A stretch of DNA of 64,000 nucleotides from contig NC_091967.1 in assembly GCF_036711975.1 (NCBI RefSeq), forward strand, positions 14,818,001-14,882,000, in the 5' to 3' direction. The stretch comes from Onthophagus taurus. Its lineage: Eukaryota > Arthropoda > Insecta > Coleoptera > Scarabaeidae. Within the stretch, counting starts at the first letter, position 1. Each line of letters opens with the position of its first letter. Positions 53,201-64,000 of this stretch are shown here, in pieces. The notes under the pieces are model-generated. The model did no database searches and was not told the origin of the DNA. It saw only the letters and a list, made by a program, of their open reading frames with translations. The position numbers and the translations under genes are program-made.

Positions 53201-56200
53201 AACACGAAACTTGGAATGAACGTGACTTTGAATAATGATTTTGTGTCAAAACGGTTTATAGGAGATGGTGGTATTATAGGCGGGTGTGGTAAAGGGTATT
53301 TTCTGCAATATACATTGAAGGCTGTTGTTAAGTGCTTAAACCCGTGGCATCATTTTAAGGATTTCAAGGAAACCACATCGTTTTTAAATGAAACTTTATG
53401 TTTGTAATTATCAAATAATCTTAAAAATGAATACAACATTTTACAAGAATTATTAATAAGTATTGTGTTTTTAATACGAATGAAATTGCGAGAAGCAACA
53501 TCGAAACGCGTATCTAGATTTCTCGGCTGCATTGGCCGTTATGCTAGGCTACAAGGTGTAGGTAAATTATAAATTGAGGATTGAAAAACTCGGCGCTCCT
53601 AATTTTTGCTTCATCTTATTTCTGTATTTTAATATGATTCATTTCTTAGGTAACTTTTTGTCACCAGCAGATGCTTTCCACTATTCAATTATTTTTAGGA
53701 TAAGTGCTGTTACGAATTAATTTGTGGTTTGTGATTTTATGGCATTTTCCTCGACGTCCGAGTTGTTTTGATTGTAACAATTTACTATTTTAAACTACTT
53801 CTCGATGTGTACCTATTCATTTTTAGATTATAATTTATCCAGTCGGACAAATATAAATTTCCGTGTTCGTTACTATGAGATGTGGAATAAGCATACCCAA
53901 CACCATATCAAAACTGACGATTCTATTATTCTCTGAATACGAATCCTGCAAATACGAATGTTAACCGCCTACACTTAGCACAATAAGTTGCTAATATACT
54001 GAATACTAAACTTCAATGAAAGACTCCAACAATAGAAAAGTTCTTTAACTGCTTGTTTTATATAACCTACGATCGAATAATGGAATTTGATGAATATGTA
54101 GTAAAAAACTGGGGTCATGTTGTATTAAATTCTTTTATAAACAGTATTATCTCTAAACCTGATTCTCATAAAGATTGTTGGCAGTGCACGAGTAAATTAA
54201 TATAACTTTACTATCTCTTCGCCGATTGTGAATTCATTAGAACTGACAGGGAGTGGGCGAATCTGACTATGTAATCAAGTCTAAGTCTTGATTATGAATC
54301 AAATGATTCAGAATTAATGCGGTTTCAGCCCACACACCACTAGATCCCACATTACTGGGTTTTAAGTGATATTAAGCTATTTCACAAAACGTCTAACTCA
54401 AAGATTTTCTCCCTTCAACAAGTCACATCATTGCCAACATGTAAGGCAATATGTAGAGCAAAACTTCCTAACAACAAATGATAAATCGTTGCCAAAAAAA
54501 GCCTTCTTAGTGAACCACATTCCAGAAATATAGAAACATGATCTGTAGATATAAATGAATGAATCAATTGATTCACAGAATATTTTGATTTATTATATTC
54601 ATTTCTTTTATTTTAAAATATTTATTAACTTACCCCGCTGTTTCTTCCTCTGTTCCATTAAAAGTTCTTAACGAAGCGTACAATGTAACAGTAACCATTG
54701 GCAGTCCCCATCCAAGTAAAAGTATACATCTAAGTAGACGAACTTCGGAAATGAAAGCAGAAACCAACACGGTATGCAGATACACCCCTTCACATAGCAT
54801 CCATGAGTAAGTCGATATGAGGAAATATGTCAAAATTATGTGCAGGAAACGACACCAAAGCTGAAAATAAAATGTTTACTATCACTTCAACTTGGTAAGC
54901 TAACGATATCGGTCGTCTCCCTTCACTCGGCCATTGCACCGCAAAAACTTTTATTCCTGTGGCCGTAAACCTAAAGAATAATAGTGTTACGGTGCAGTAG
55001 ACACATAGAGCTTCAATCCCCGGGGGTTACGTATAAATGTTTCAAATGGGACGTGGGAGTGTGTATACGTCGTTTGCAATATGTAAAGGTTTCTTTTCAA
55101 TAAAAGCAATCTTTACGATGTGAAAAATAGAAACTGAATATTGCTGAAAATCAAGAAACGTTATCGACGTTTCTATAATATATTCGTATCCTGATAAACT
55201 AACTTTAATATTTTATACTTCGTTAACTCTAATTGAAGTTTGTTCTATATCAAACTAATTTTACTTTTTAATATTGTTTATCTATCCTAAACAAATACAG
55301 GGTCTTATTAAAGAAAATAAACAGAGTAGAGTTATGAAAGCAACAGGTTGATTTAATTAACGCAAATGGTAATTATGGGACTAAATTGCAAGGAGTTGAT
55401 TAATTATTGAATAAATAATTCTTGAATTAATAAATTAAAAAGAAAAATTATGATAATAAACATTTCGGTGTAGATTTGTAATTTGCGTAAGCAATTTATA
55501 TAAAGATAAGGGGATGTCTATTATGAATTCACATCAAAACGTAATCGATCACCCTTTTAAGAGAACGATCGACTACCCCTCAATTAGAAATAATGAAAAA
55601 GAGAACTAGGGAGGAGGAGAAAATGGGAGCGACGGCAGCCTGAAGCTTTGGAGAGGTTATTGACATTTCATTATTGCTATATCAAACCTGATTACAGCAA
55701 GGATGTTAGGTAAATGTCGAATAGTGATTACAAATATTTATGTAACTAATTTAGGCATCTAATTAAAATTAAAATAAACAAAACTATTTACATCACAAAG
55801 AGTCAATTTTGTGCAGGAAATTTTGGTTAATAAGCATTTCGTTTACACATTTACTTTAGGTTGATTCTATATAACAATCAAGAGCAACTGTTGAGTGACC
55901 TTTTCGCTTCTAAATATAGTGTGGTCGGAGTTCAACGTAATTTTAGCAGAAAAGCGCTTTAATTATGCATGCAGAATAATCGATAAGTTGCACCTAGCGA
56001 AGTGCAAAATGTTGCTCGACTAAACTGTGACAATCCTGATATTAATAAATGATTTGGTGATAAATATTTCACGTCCAATTTCTAATTAGACTTGTGTAAG
56101 CCACTTTTAATAATTTATTGTTATACTCATTATTAATACAAATATTATTATTGCTACTACATTAACACTTAAAAACGACACAATTATGTATCATATGCAA

Positions 56201-59200
56201 TAACTTTTGATTATACCGTATAAGTACGTCGATAACATAAATAATGTTGTAATAAAACGAGAGGTATTCATGACAAAATTTAACCGAAAATTACGTGCTT
56301 GACGAACCACACTAATATAATAACAAAAGCACGCATAAAAACCACAAAGCGTTTGTCAAATGTGGATAAAAACTGAATACCTCATAACTCATTTCAATTT
56401 AATCCATACAGAGTTTGCATAAAGCACGATTTTACGTATTAACATTTAACCCTGAAAAAATCGACCAGGAGCGACATCTAACCGTAAATAACTTGGATAG
56501 CGTTGTATATAAAGCTAATCGGTAGTTTAGTAACATTAATGGAAAAGGCGAGGCTGCTATTAAGAGTTTATAAGCTCTAAGTGGAAAAATAGTCACATAA
56601 AGTCAGCTATGACTTTTGTTATCGTTTTAGGGAATTCCAAAAAAATATTGGACAAAGAAATATTTTTTTGAACATTATGCTGATCAAATAGAATTTCTAA
56701 TAGATAACATTTATCCATTTTTTTTGGGAATAACCTGATAAAAATGATTATGAAAATAAACCATGAGATATTTCTACTGAAATAAAACGTGGAAATCATT
56801 TAGAATTGCTAGGGACTAACTCCCCCATCAAGAATTAATTGTGTTGCTGGTGTCACTCGTCGATATTAATAAAATGTAGCACGGATATTTTATATACGCA
56901 GTAAAAACATATGGTGGAAGGTATAACGATTAGTTGTAGTGTCGAAAATGAGAATTGCTATCAAAACTTAATAAAATAAAGCAATTGTTAGTCAATACTT
57001 ACGTAATTATCACTTAAATCAATTTATGGCCAAGAAGTACAAGACCAAAGAAAAGCCATTACGCGCAAAATTGAACGAAATACATGAGTTGACCTGTACA
57101 TAATCTTGCAGAACTTGGAATTGATTACTAAACAGTTTAAAAGATATCATCAAGTCTCGAAGATGGTTGACCAATAATAATTTTCTATTTCTTTATAAAT
57201 AGTATATATACAAAATAGACACGAACATTCTTCATGACATTTTTACTGTAGATCGTAGCACCGCCTCAACTCAGCACGGACCTTGCTCTTCAAAATCGAG
57301 TAGGTTGCTGCTTGTACTGTTAATCTAGTAGCTAGTATCATCAGCGAATTCATAGCTGACCTGATTTCGGCAGCATGACTTCGGTTACTTTTCAGCAATC
57401 TAGTACATGTTTGAGTGTAATTGCTGTAGTACCTATGTTGGCATTACAATGTCTTTTCGGGGGAGTTATTTGAAAACTTATTCGAATACCTCTGTGATGA
57501 AATCATAACCACGAAAATTCTTAGGGTTCAAGCCCGTTGAAAGATCAAGATGGTTGGCAAGATGTTCTTATTGCATAAAGTCTCTCATCCATGCCCCATC
57601 ATGCTTTTTATTGGGCGGATTTTTTACATGTCGTTTTCTACCGCAAGCAGTTAGTGTCTGTCCTTAATTCTTAATTCGTTGAGATAAATTGCAATTTATT
57701 CGTCATAATTTTCGAATTTCTCGATTACGTTGTTGTTGTAAATAAAGATGGCTTTGTCTGATGGATCACGTTTGTTGACTGGTGTCACCGCTGGCTGCCT
57801 GTCCATATGTAGTTTCGCTTGACATTTTTTTTTCGGAAATATCCTTAGTCTTGACTCATAAAAATGGTTATATACTTTTAACTGGAGTCATAGCAGATGT
57901 GGTATGGTAGTCCTTGGTGAAAGATTATAGGAATTGAGGTCATCATGTAAAACATCAAAAAATTACTAAACTAGTTCCAGCATAGTTGATTCATAATCTT
58001 TTCAGAAAAATAATAACAAATCTGATTTTCATTTTAGCTTAAATTGCCTAAGTTAATACACCTAATTCTAAATAATTGACTGAATTAACCCACTTATGTG
58101 GTAATTGGAACCTAATTGCCTTGAAACTATTTTCCCTACGGAATAGATTCAACCTGTTGTAATCTATAACTGTGATTAACTTGTTCCTCCTCCAGAGGAT
58201 ACTTGTCAAAGTCATCCACCATGATTACAGCGATAACATGAGTAACAACTTGTGCGTACCTTAATCAAAAAACTTTGTCTATAAAAAGTTGGTATTACGG
58301 AAAGATGTTAAAAAGCAAAGAGTAGATAACAGTAAATCACCACTGATCCAAAAAATTTATAGAAACTTTTTTCGATATAAACTAATTTTTATTTTCTCTT
58401 CTTCTTTTATTATCTATGACAGATACTTACCACATTTTCGTTTAAAACTGTCGGATTATCAACAACGAGGTTGTACCACAGAATCCATAGGAATGCGTTA
58501 ACTGCAAACGAAGCGAATAGATTCATGTGAACGGTAATCCTAGCACAGCGCAAAGACCTGCAAATATAATTCATTAGGATAATCTAACCATAGACCGTCA
58601 AAACTTAGAATTAATGTTATATGGAGAAATATTTATTTATATACCGTACTGTGATTGTCAAAGAATCTTACTTTGCGTTAAAATAAATCCTCGTGAATAA
58701 TGCATAGCAAGTAGCAAGTATAATATTATGATGTCGTTGGGGTACAAATTTGAAATGAAAATTTTAGTTGAATAAAAGATGTTCGTTATTATTAGCGGGT
58801 TAATCCATTAAGATTTCAAACTTCTGTAGTACTTTTTTAAAAACAATTTCAACTTGTTGTTAGCAAACGTATATCTAAGTAGGTAAATTTTGTATCGGCC
58901 AAAGTCGATATAAACCCAATGAAAGTTTCGACATCACACATGAATCGAGTTGTCGTAAGTTTACAGAAGACTTCATTCCAAGTCAGAACTTCATTCAATT
59001 CCAAACTTTAACTTGAGCAGGAAAACTTTTGCATTACCAATAATGTGTAAAATTGATATTGGCAATTTTGACCAAAATTAAATTCACTAATTGTGCGGTT
59101 CATACAAGATTAATTAAATCAAAGTAATTGAATTTAATAATTTAATATGTAAATATTGTAAAGCGGTTAAATCTACATAATGAAATATCAAGTTATATCC

Positions 59201-61358
59201 TTGAAAAATTGATTTAAATAAGTGAGATATTTAAAATTAATTCCACCCCGATTTGACAGACCGTGGTTAAATCGATATTCCCACAAATCCTAATCTAAAT
59301 ACTTCCCCTTACCTACGGATATCTGACAGCGAGTGGGGTGAAAAGCTCGCAAATGAAACCTGCTCTCTACTTGATAATTGAAATACGTCCTATATTGGCT
59401 CACGTGTGGGGAATCGGTTTTAGGTCGTACTCAAAGATAGGGAATGATATATTTATGGTTGAAATTATCGGACCTACCGATCAAAATTTAAAGGGATAAT
59501 TACCACGCACTCAAAGTGGCGGTTTCCCTCCTTTTGTAAGTTATTAATAGTCCATGTAAAACGTTGGAGCCTACTACAGCGAATATATAGAGGTTTGATA
59601 ATCGATTTATCACAGTAGAATAGCTGTAAACAATGCTATTACTGGAAGCATGGTTGCAGTCGATAGTGCCATCAATTTTGGTGGGACACCTCATTTCTGA
59701 TTTTCACGTCAACTGGTATAATTAAAGTTTTACTTTTTTAAAATAGCTCAGTATTGATTTTTTTTCACATAAATTTCCATATTGACAAATATATTAAAAG
59801 ATACTTACTTGAAATAAGTTAGAATTCCCAACGATATTATTAAGGCCACTAAGGAAATGAAGTATCCAATCTTGTATATGTTGTTTACCATTTGGTTAAA
59901 CTGAAATTCAAACCATACAATTTTATTTTATTTTGTTTTAGAATAACATTAAATCGCCTTAATACAAAGAGCTTTTGTAGATATTGTGTAATATTAAATC
60001 CCAGTACATTTAGTATAGAGCGATTACAATCTATTATGTTGTTTCATTTGGATATGTTCCAGTAGTATCGCTCAAAAGCAATCTGCAAGAGCTGCTCTAA
60101 AATAATTTGGTTCATTTCAATAAGTTTATTGTGAAAACTGAAATCAAATAAGACTTTTTTATTTTTAATACAATTTTATATGTATTAAACATATAAAATT
60201 TTATATTTGTATTGATGCTATAAGATAAAATTTAATAGGTGAAGCATCTGAATATGGGCGATAGAATCCCATAAATATATCGCAAATTACGACTTTGAAG
60301 TTCAAAAGCGTTGGGTATTATTAGATTTCCGGTTCCGTGAGTGTGTCACACAGGCCAAATGGATTCATTCTCACACAATCGTCCAATATATTCCTTTTGT
60401 TATACTATTTATTGGTATTCATCTTATCCCAACACTTTATTTACATTTATTTTTTCTACAAACACTATGTTACGTGAAAATTGGCACCGAATAAAAAGTT
60501 AATTGCCTCCGACAAAAAAAAAACGCAACTCTTTAATCCTCGTTCATCCCGGATTTCGTAAATTTACGGGCCACGATACATCGTTCTAAGACATTTTAAA
60601 TTAATTACCGAGTTTCGTGAGAGGCGAGAGCTTTTATGTTCCTATTTTAGGAATTTATATCGAGTTCTGATGTCTAATAAAAGACATGAAGGCCCGAAGG
60701 GTAAGTTTAGAAAGCCAAATTGGATCGTAATTTCAGCGTCAGCCGAAGTTGCCGTCTTCACCCATAGAGAAATTTTTTGATGAAAAAAAGGAATAAAAAA
60801 TAAATTTTTTGTTATTTACCTCTAAACTTTCTAAATCCACACATGTAGTATAGTTTGACCATGTTTTGTTGGACATGGGATTAAAGAACCAAGTCCCATC
60901 ATCTTCACAGAGTCTATAAGCGAACCCTATAAAAAGAAAACGGATAACATTTAAATGGAACTCACGACTCGTCCTATAGTTTTATTTTTTTTTTTTAGCT
61001 ACAGGCCGTCATTCTACGTTTGTTTGAACCCCCGAACCGTGTCCGTTATTAAATTTCCTGGAAAGCCTCCTTCTCACGTCGGCACAATTTCGTTGAGAAA
61101 ATTGTCAACGTTTACCGGTATGTTTTTGGCATGAAACGTGAGGAGAATTCACCCTTTTCACGGTCAATGCACTGTATATTAGAATATAACGTCTTCGTTT
61201 ACCATTCAAAATTGTTTCATCCAAAAATAAATTTAATTAAAAGAACTTACTTGTTGTATCGAATCCTGTTTTATTAGGACATAGTTGTTTAGCATATTTT
61301 CCAGCAGGCGTATCAGGCCAACACAACCAATCATCGAAAACTCTAGGGCAGAACAACT
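47173..61358 (-). CDS. Class B (secretin-family) GPCR, calcitonin/DH31-receptor-like, N-terminus missing
   Basis: Peptide-hormone receptor of the calcitonin-like branch (insect DH31 receptor or hector type). Minus-strand exons: 61251-61358, 60820-60926, 59809-59900, 58431-58557, 54634-54860, 52592-52762, 52320-52443, 50106-50147, 47998-48078, 47173-47217; all junctions are GT-AG and in frame, 373 codons visible. Ectodomain: FCPRVFDDWLCWPDTPAGKY, LCEDDGTWFFNP and NYTTCVDLESLE. TM1 IGYFISLVALIISLGILTYF; TM2 with HMNLFASFAVNAFLW; TM3 with SWMLCEGVYLHT; TM4 with LGWGLPMVTV; ECL2 CWMDDT; TM5 with LNILFLCNILRVL and the KLR loop; TM6 ATLLLVPLLGLNYLLTPFRP; TM7 GLCVAILYCFCNGE; then VIAQIKRKW as helix 8. 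The signal peptide and first ectodomain residues are not found and likely lie beyond the window. I could not separate DH31R from hector by eye. Confidence 0.9.
48079..50105 (-). other. Receptor intron between the TM7 exon and the tail exon
   Basis: 2.0-kb intron, AT-rich, bounded by GTAAGT and TTTTCTTAG on the minus strand; no other feature seen. Confidence 0.7.
50148..52319 (-). other. Receptor intron before the 42-bp TM7 exon
   Basis: 2.2-kb intron containing the inverse copy of the fold-back repeat family at 51165-51300. A 99-codon minus-strand frame at 50530-50829 has no recognisable content and no splice link to the receptor frame. Confidence 0.7.
51165..51305 (-). repeat. Fold-back/CTAG-rich repeat element, copy B (inverse)
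   Basis: Contains AATCTAACGCTGAATAACAA, then units such as AACTAACACTAGACCTAGAA, then CTAGAAACATTCGG. This is the reverse complement of the body of the element at 39335-39625, including the TTATTCAGCGTTA end. It lies in a receptor intron. Confidence 0.7.
52763..54633 (-). other. Receptor intron between the TM4 and TM5 exons
   Basis: 1.9-kb intron without any recognisable exon or element. Confidence 0.65.
54861..58430 (-). other. Receptor intron between the TM2 and TM3 exons
   Basis: 3.6-kb intron, the largest in the visible gene. A stretch at 57250-57800 reads on the minus strand as broken coding-like sequence (for example NRSHAAEIRSAMNSLMILAT) that I cannot assign; it may be a mobile-element scrap. 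Confidence 0.6.
58558..59808 (-). other. Receptor intron between the TM1 and TM2 exons
   Basis: 1.25-kb AT-rich intron, GTAAGT to TTTGCAG on the minus strand; nothing else recognised. Confidence 0.65.
59901..60819 (-). other. Receptor intron between the ectodomain and TM1 exons
   Basis: 0.9-kb intron with no other feature seen. The next intron upstream (60927-61250, 324 bp) is likewise empty. Confidence 0.65.
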
Positions 61359-61962
61359 CTGGAATAAAGAAAATAAGTTAAAATTAAATGAATTAAATTA
61401 TATATAGATTTGTGTTGTTACAGTTATTTTCGTATTTCCTATTTTTACTTCAATAAATTTACTTTCGTTTATTTCCATAATCAATTTTGTTTATTCTATC
61501 CAAAATATAAGAAATATATAGTAAATTTAACCTTAAAAGAGGTATTACTGTATATAGAAAACAAGAAAATAAGTTGTATATAATGCATCATCACATTTCA
61601 TTTTGAATTCATAAATTTTCATTGGATCGTTACTCGTACCCATTAATAAACACATTAATAACAACCTGAATAGAACGTGGTTTTGATGGCATGAGGTACA
61701 CGTGCTATGAGTTATTGTTGCACTAATAATATTAATTACTAAGTTAATGGAGAAATAGTGAGTAGAGTCTTGTGTTTATAGAAGTTTATACAAGATAGCA
61801 ACATTTTTCGCTTAGAAACTCGTGATCTAATTAAGCTAGCTTTCCTGATAATTAATTATTAATGTTTGCTAAAAATTACTTTGACCAAAAAAATTCCCAG
61901 AAAAAGCTCGGAAAATCCGTGCAATGGTAGTCACAAAATTTTACCCTTGTTTTTCCACCTAT

Positions 61963-62064
61963 TTTACTTACCGACAATTTCGTTATCTTTGGAGATAGCG
62001 AAATATTAACGATGTATTTAATATTCTGCTATCTCCAAAGACAACGAAGATGTCGGCAAGTAAA
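61963..62064. repeat. Imperfect 37-bp inverted repeat with 28-base loop
   Basis: The left arm 61963-61999 (TTTACTTACCGACAATTTCG, then TTATCTTTGGAGATAGC) pairs with the reverse complement of 62028-62064 at 33 of 37 positions; the inner TCTTTGGAGATAGC is perfect. The loop is AT-rich. It lies in the presumed first intron or upstream region of the receptor and right beside a LINE remnant. It could be a fold-back mobile element, a pre-miRNA-like hairpin or chance decay of a palindrome. Confidence 0.75.
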
Positions 62065-62139
62065 GTTTTGTTCATATTAACGATCAATAAACGGTCAAGC
62101 ACGGGTCGGCGGTCGTCCAGTTAATTTTCAATGAATTTA

Positions 62140-62930
62140 CACTGGTGATCTACCGACAGTTCAGGTGTTTGAAATATCTAAAAATGTTGTCCATATCAAG
62201 TTTAATAAAAATTGCTACATTGTTTAATTTTGTGCTGGAGCAATCATCAGAAAATTAGATACCTCTGGGTATATTAGTACTGAAACATCGTAAATACACG
62301 TCTATGCCGACTACACAGCGATTATCAGTATTAGTGTGAGAAGATTTGACCATAAACGAAGACAAGATGTAAGTCCAACAATGTAGACCTAGAATTCGAT
62401 GGTACATATGTGAAAAAGTACAACAAAACACAGATTACACAAAAAGGCTCATCCAGTAACGAAATAAGATTCCATGTCATAAAGGGAATGTTGAGCAAAA
62501 ATATAAAACTAACTATACATAAAAGCCTTATTAGACCAGTAATACTCAAAAACCACAGGCGAACAATTTCTTATGATATTTTAATGAGAAGTCCTACAAA
62601 ATATATTTGAAACTTTACAAAATGAGGATGACTCACAAATTAGATCAATGGATAGATGTTGCTGATATTGTTAACTTCATCAAAAGTAGAAGACTAGGAT
62701 GGATGAGACACATGGCATGAATGGGTGATGATGAGGATAATAAGGAGAGTTGCAAATTGGAGACCAAGAGTTTAAAGAGTGAAGAAGATTTGGGATGAAT
62801 GGGAGTTAGGAGGTGGAGACGGTTGTGTGGTGGAACGGACTAGAGGAACTAGAGGACCGGGGATTGTAGGTCTTAAAGCAGAAGAATATCTCCAATGCAG
62901 GAAGTGGCAGTTTGTTTAATCAAGTAGTAT
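62140..62930 (+). mobile_element. Decayed LINE, reverse-transcriptase palm to C-terminus
   Basis: Plus-strand reading with shifts: LFNFVLE then AIIRKLDTSGYISTETS (fingers/palm block), VYADYTAIISISVRRFD (YADD block changed to YADY), and, further on, LSKNIKLTIHKSLIRPVIL (matches SxxxKLxIYKTLIRPVxxYG) and degraded MDRC/GWMRHMA-like blocks of the C-terminus. Frameshifted and interrupted; an RTE/CR1-like type is likely, but clade placement is uncertain. Confidence 0.7.
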
Positions 62931-64000
62931 GTCTCAAAATAACATTTAGTCAAATTTTAATTTTATATATTTGCGTTTATATATTGAATCTGATAGTCTG
63001 GCAGTGAGATTCATGGTTAAAAAAACGATTTACTCTTGATTTTCATCTTGCCTTTGTTTTATTCCTCCAAAAGAAAATTCATAAGAGTAGTAAGAGTAGC
63101 TAAAATGTAAGGAGCAAAACACATTCTCAGCCAACGCGTGTCTTATGTAGATGTTCGTCACGCTTTCCGCCGTTTAATATCGTGAAGTAAATAACATTGC
63201 CTTTATTCGCATGCAAGTTTCCACGCAGTCAGTTATCTGATTTTCACAGGTACATGAAAAAGGTGTAATCCACAAACGCAAGGAGTTTCAACAGGCATTC
63301 GGGAGTGTTGTTTTGGTGAATACCATCCCTAAGGAAGTATTGTTGTGGAAAGCATGCCAAAGAGGATTGCGGAGGTTCTACTAAGTACTGAATATGGATA
63401 AAGTTTTTATATCTCTTTTCTATTATATGTGTTTAAATACTTATACAACTTTTAACAGATTACTGCCACCATGGGTTGGTACCTATAGTAGTATTGTAAT
63501 CGTTGTAAGCAATTTATAAGTATCACGTTAATTAGTAATATTAAAACGGCAACTTAGCCATTCGATGGTCCATTGTATCGTGCATAGAGTATGTAAGTCA
63601 ATTGCGAACAATTTATTGCTTTCATTCTTTTCGTGTCTTTTTTTTTTATACTATCCAAATATTATTTGTGCGAGAAATTAACTACACTTTGGTAATTATA
63701 TCACGTCAATTTGACTACAATGTAATTCATACTAGCAGGCACTCGTCGGAAATCGATAGGTTTGTGCCGGCAAAATATTCCTTCAAATGATCGCCGTGAA
63801 CACATGGCGTTCACATGATCGCAGAAAGGCAGCATGTGTGAATACTCCCGTGAAATGCATGTGTTTAGTATAAAAGAATTTTTGCTTTGACCCGTGACTT
63901 GGCCGTTCGTTGATCGATAGTGTAATAAGCCTTGAAAGTTTGCTGCTCTCGTCGCACTTAAAATACAATAGATTTCCAGTCAGCGACCTATTTTTTGTGC
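62931..64000. other. Right-end DNA without a recognised gene
   Basis: No exon that I can support. The missing N-terminal exon of the class B receptor should lie in this direction, but no signal peptide with a correct phase-2 donor was identified before the window ends. Confidence 0.3.

Overview
The window is AT-rich animal nuclear DNA. It has spliced protein genes with GT-AG introns, long intergenic and intronic stretches, and many decayed transposon pieces. The protein families (RalA, Mio/MIOS, M-Ras, a kelch protein, a chymotrypsin-fold protease with a very short first exon, and a calcitonin-receptor-like class B GPCR) and the retrotransposon types fit an insect. A beetle is my best guess, but that is inference from overall character and was not tested. 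All exon structures were read by hand from splice signals and reading frame. Internal junctions keep frame in every gene, and the four genes with both ends in view (mio, M-Ras, kelch and the protease) have total coding lengths divisible by three.

Region 1 (1-8070) is a compact cluster. It holds the 5' coding exon of RalA (minus strand, running off the left edge), a complete 11-exon mio gene (plus strand, GATOR2 subunit), and a complete 4-exon M-Ras gene (minus strand) with two probable 5' leader exons. RalA and mio are divergent and share about 1.4 kb of upstream DNA; mio and M-Ras are convergent. A retrotransposon RNase H remnant lies between mio and M-Ras.

Region 2 (about 9.3-20.5 kb) starts with a decayed LINE and a piggyBac-like scrap, then a G+C-richer stretch that could be a promoter. 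Next comes a five-coding-exon kelch gene of 763 codons. Its sixth propeller blade appears to be interrupted by about 440 low-complexity residues. Its 3' flank contains a 416-bp tandem duplication with a perfect 19-bp hairpin at the junction.

Region 3 (20.6-47 kb) is gene-poor. The only convincing gene is a three-exon secreted serine protease at 24.7-25.5 kb with a TATA box. The rest holds LINE remnants, a tandem pair of MITE-like elements with 14-bp terminal inverted repeats, a degenerate minisatellite, a fold-back repeat (a second copy lies at 51.2 kb in inverse orientation) and long stretches where I see nothing.

Region 4 (47-61.4 kb) is the minus-strand class B GPCR in ten visible coding exons, from the hormone-binding ectodomain through seven membrane segments to the tail. 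Its N-terminal exon or exons are not visible and probably lie beyond the right edge. The last intron has two overlapping donor sites four bases apart, which would give two different C-terminal tails. The final 2.6 kb carries a strong inverted repeat and another LINE remnant.

The genes do not form an operon-like system. RalA, M-Ras and Mio all act in growth and nutrient signalling (small GTPases and the GATOR2-TORC1 branch), but their proximity alone does not show a joint function.
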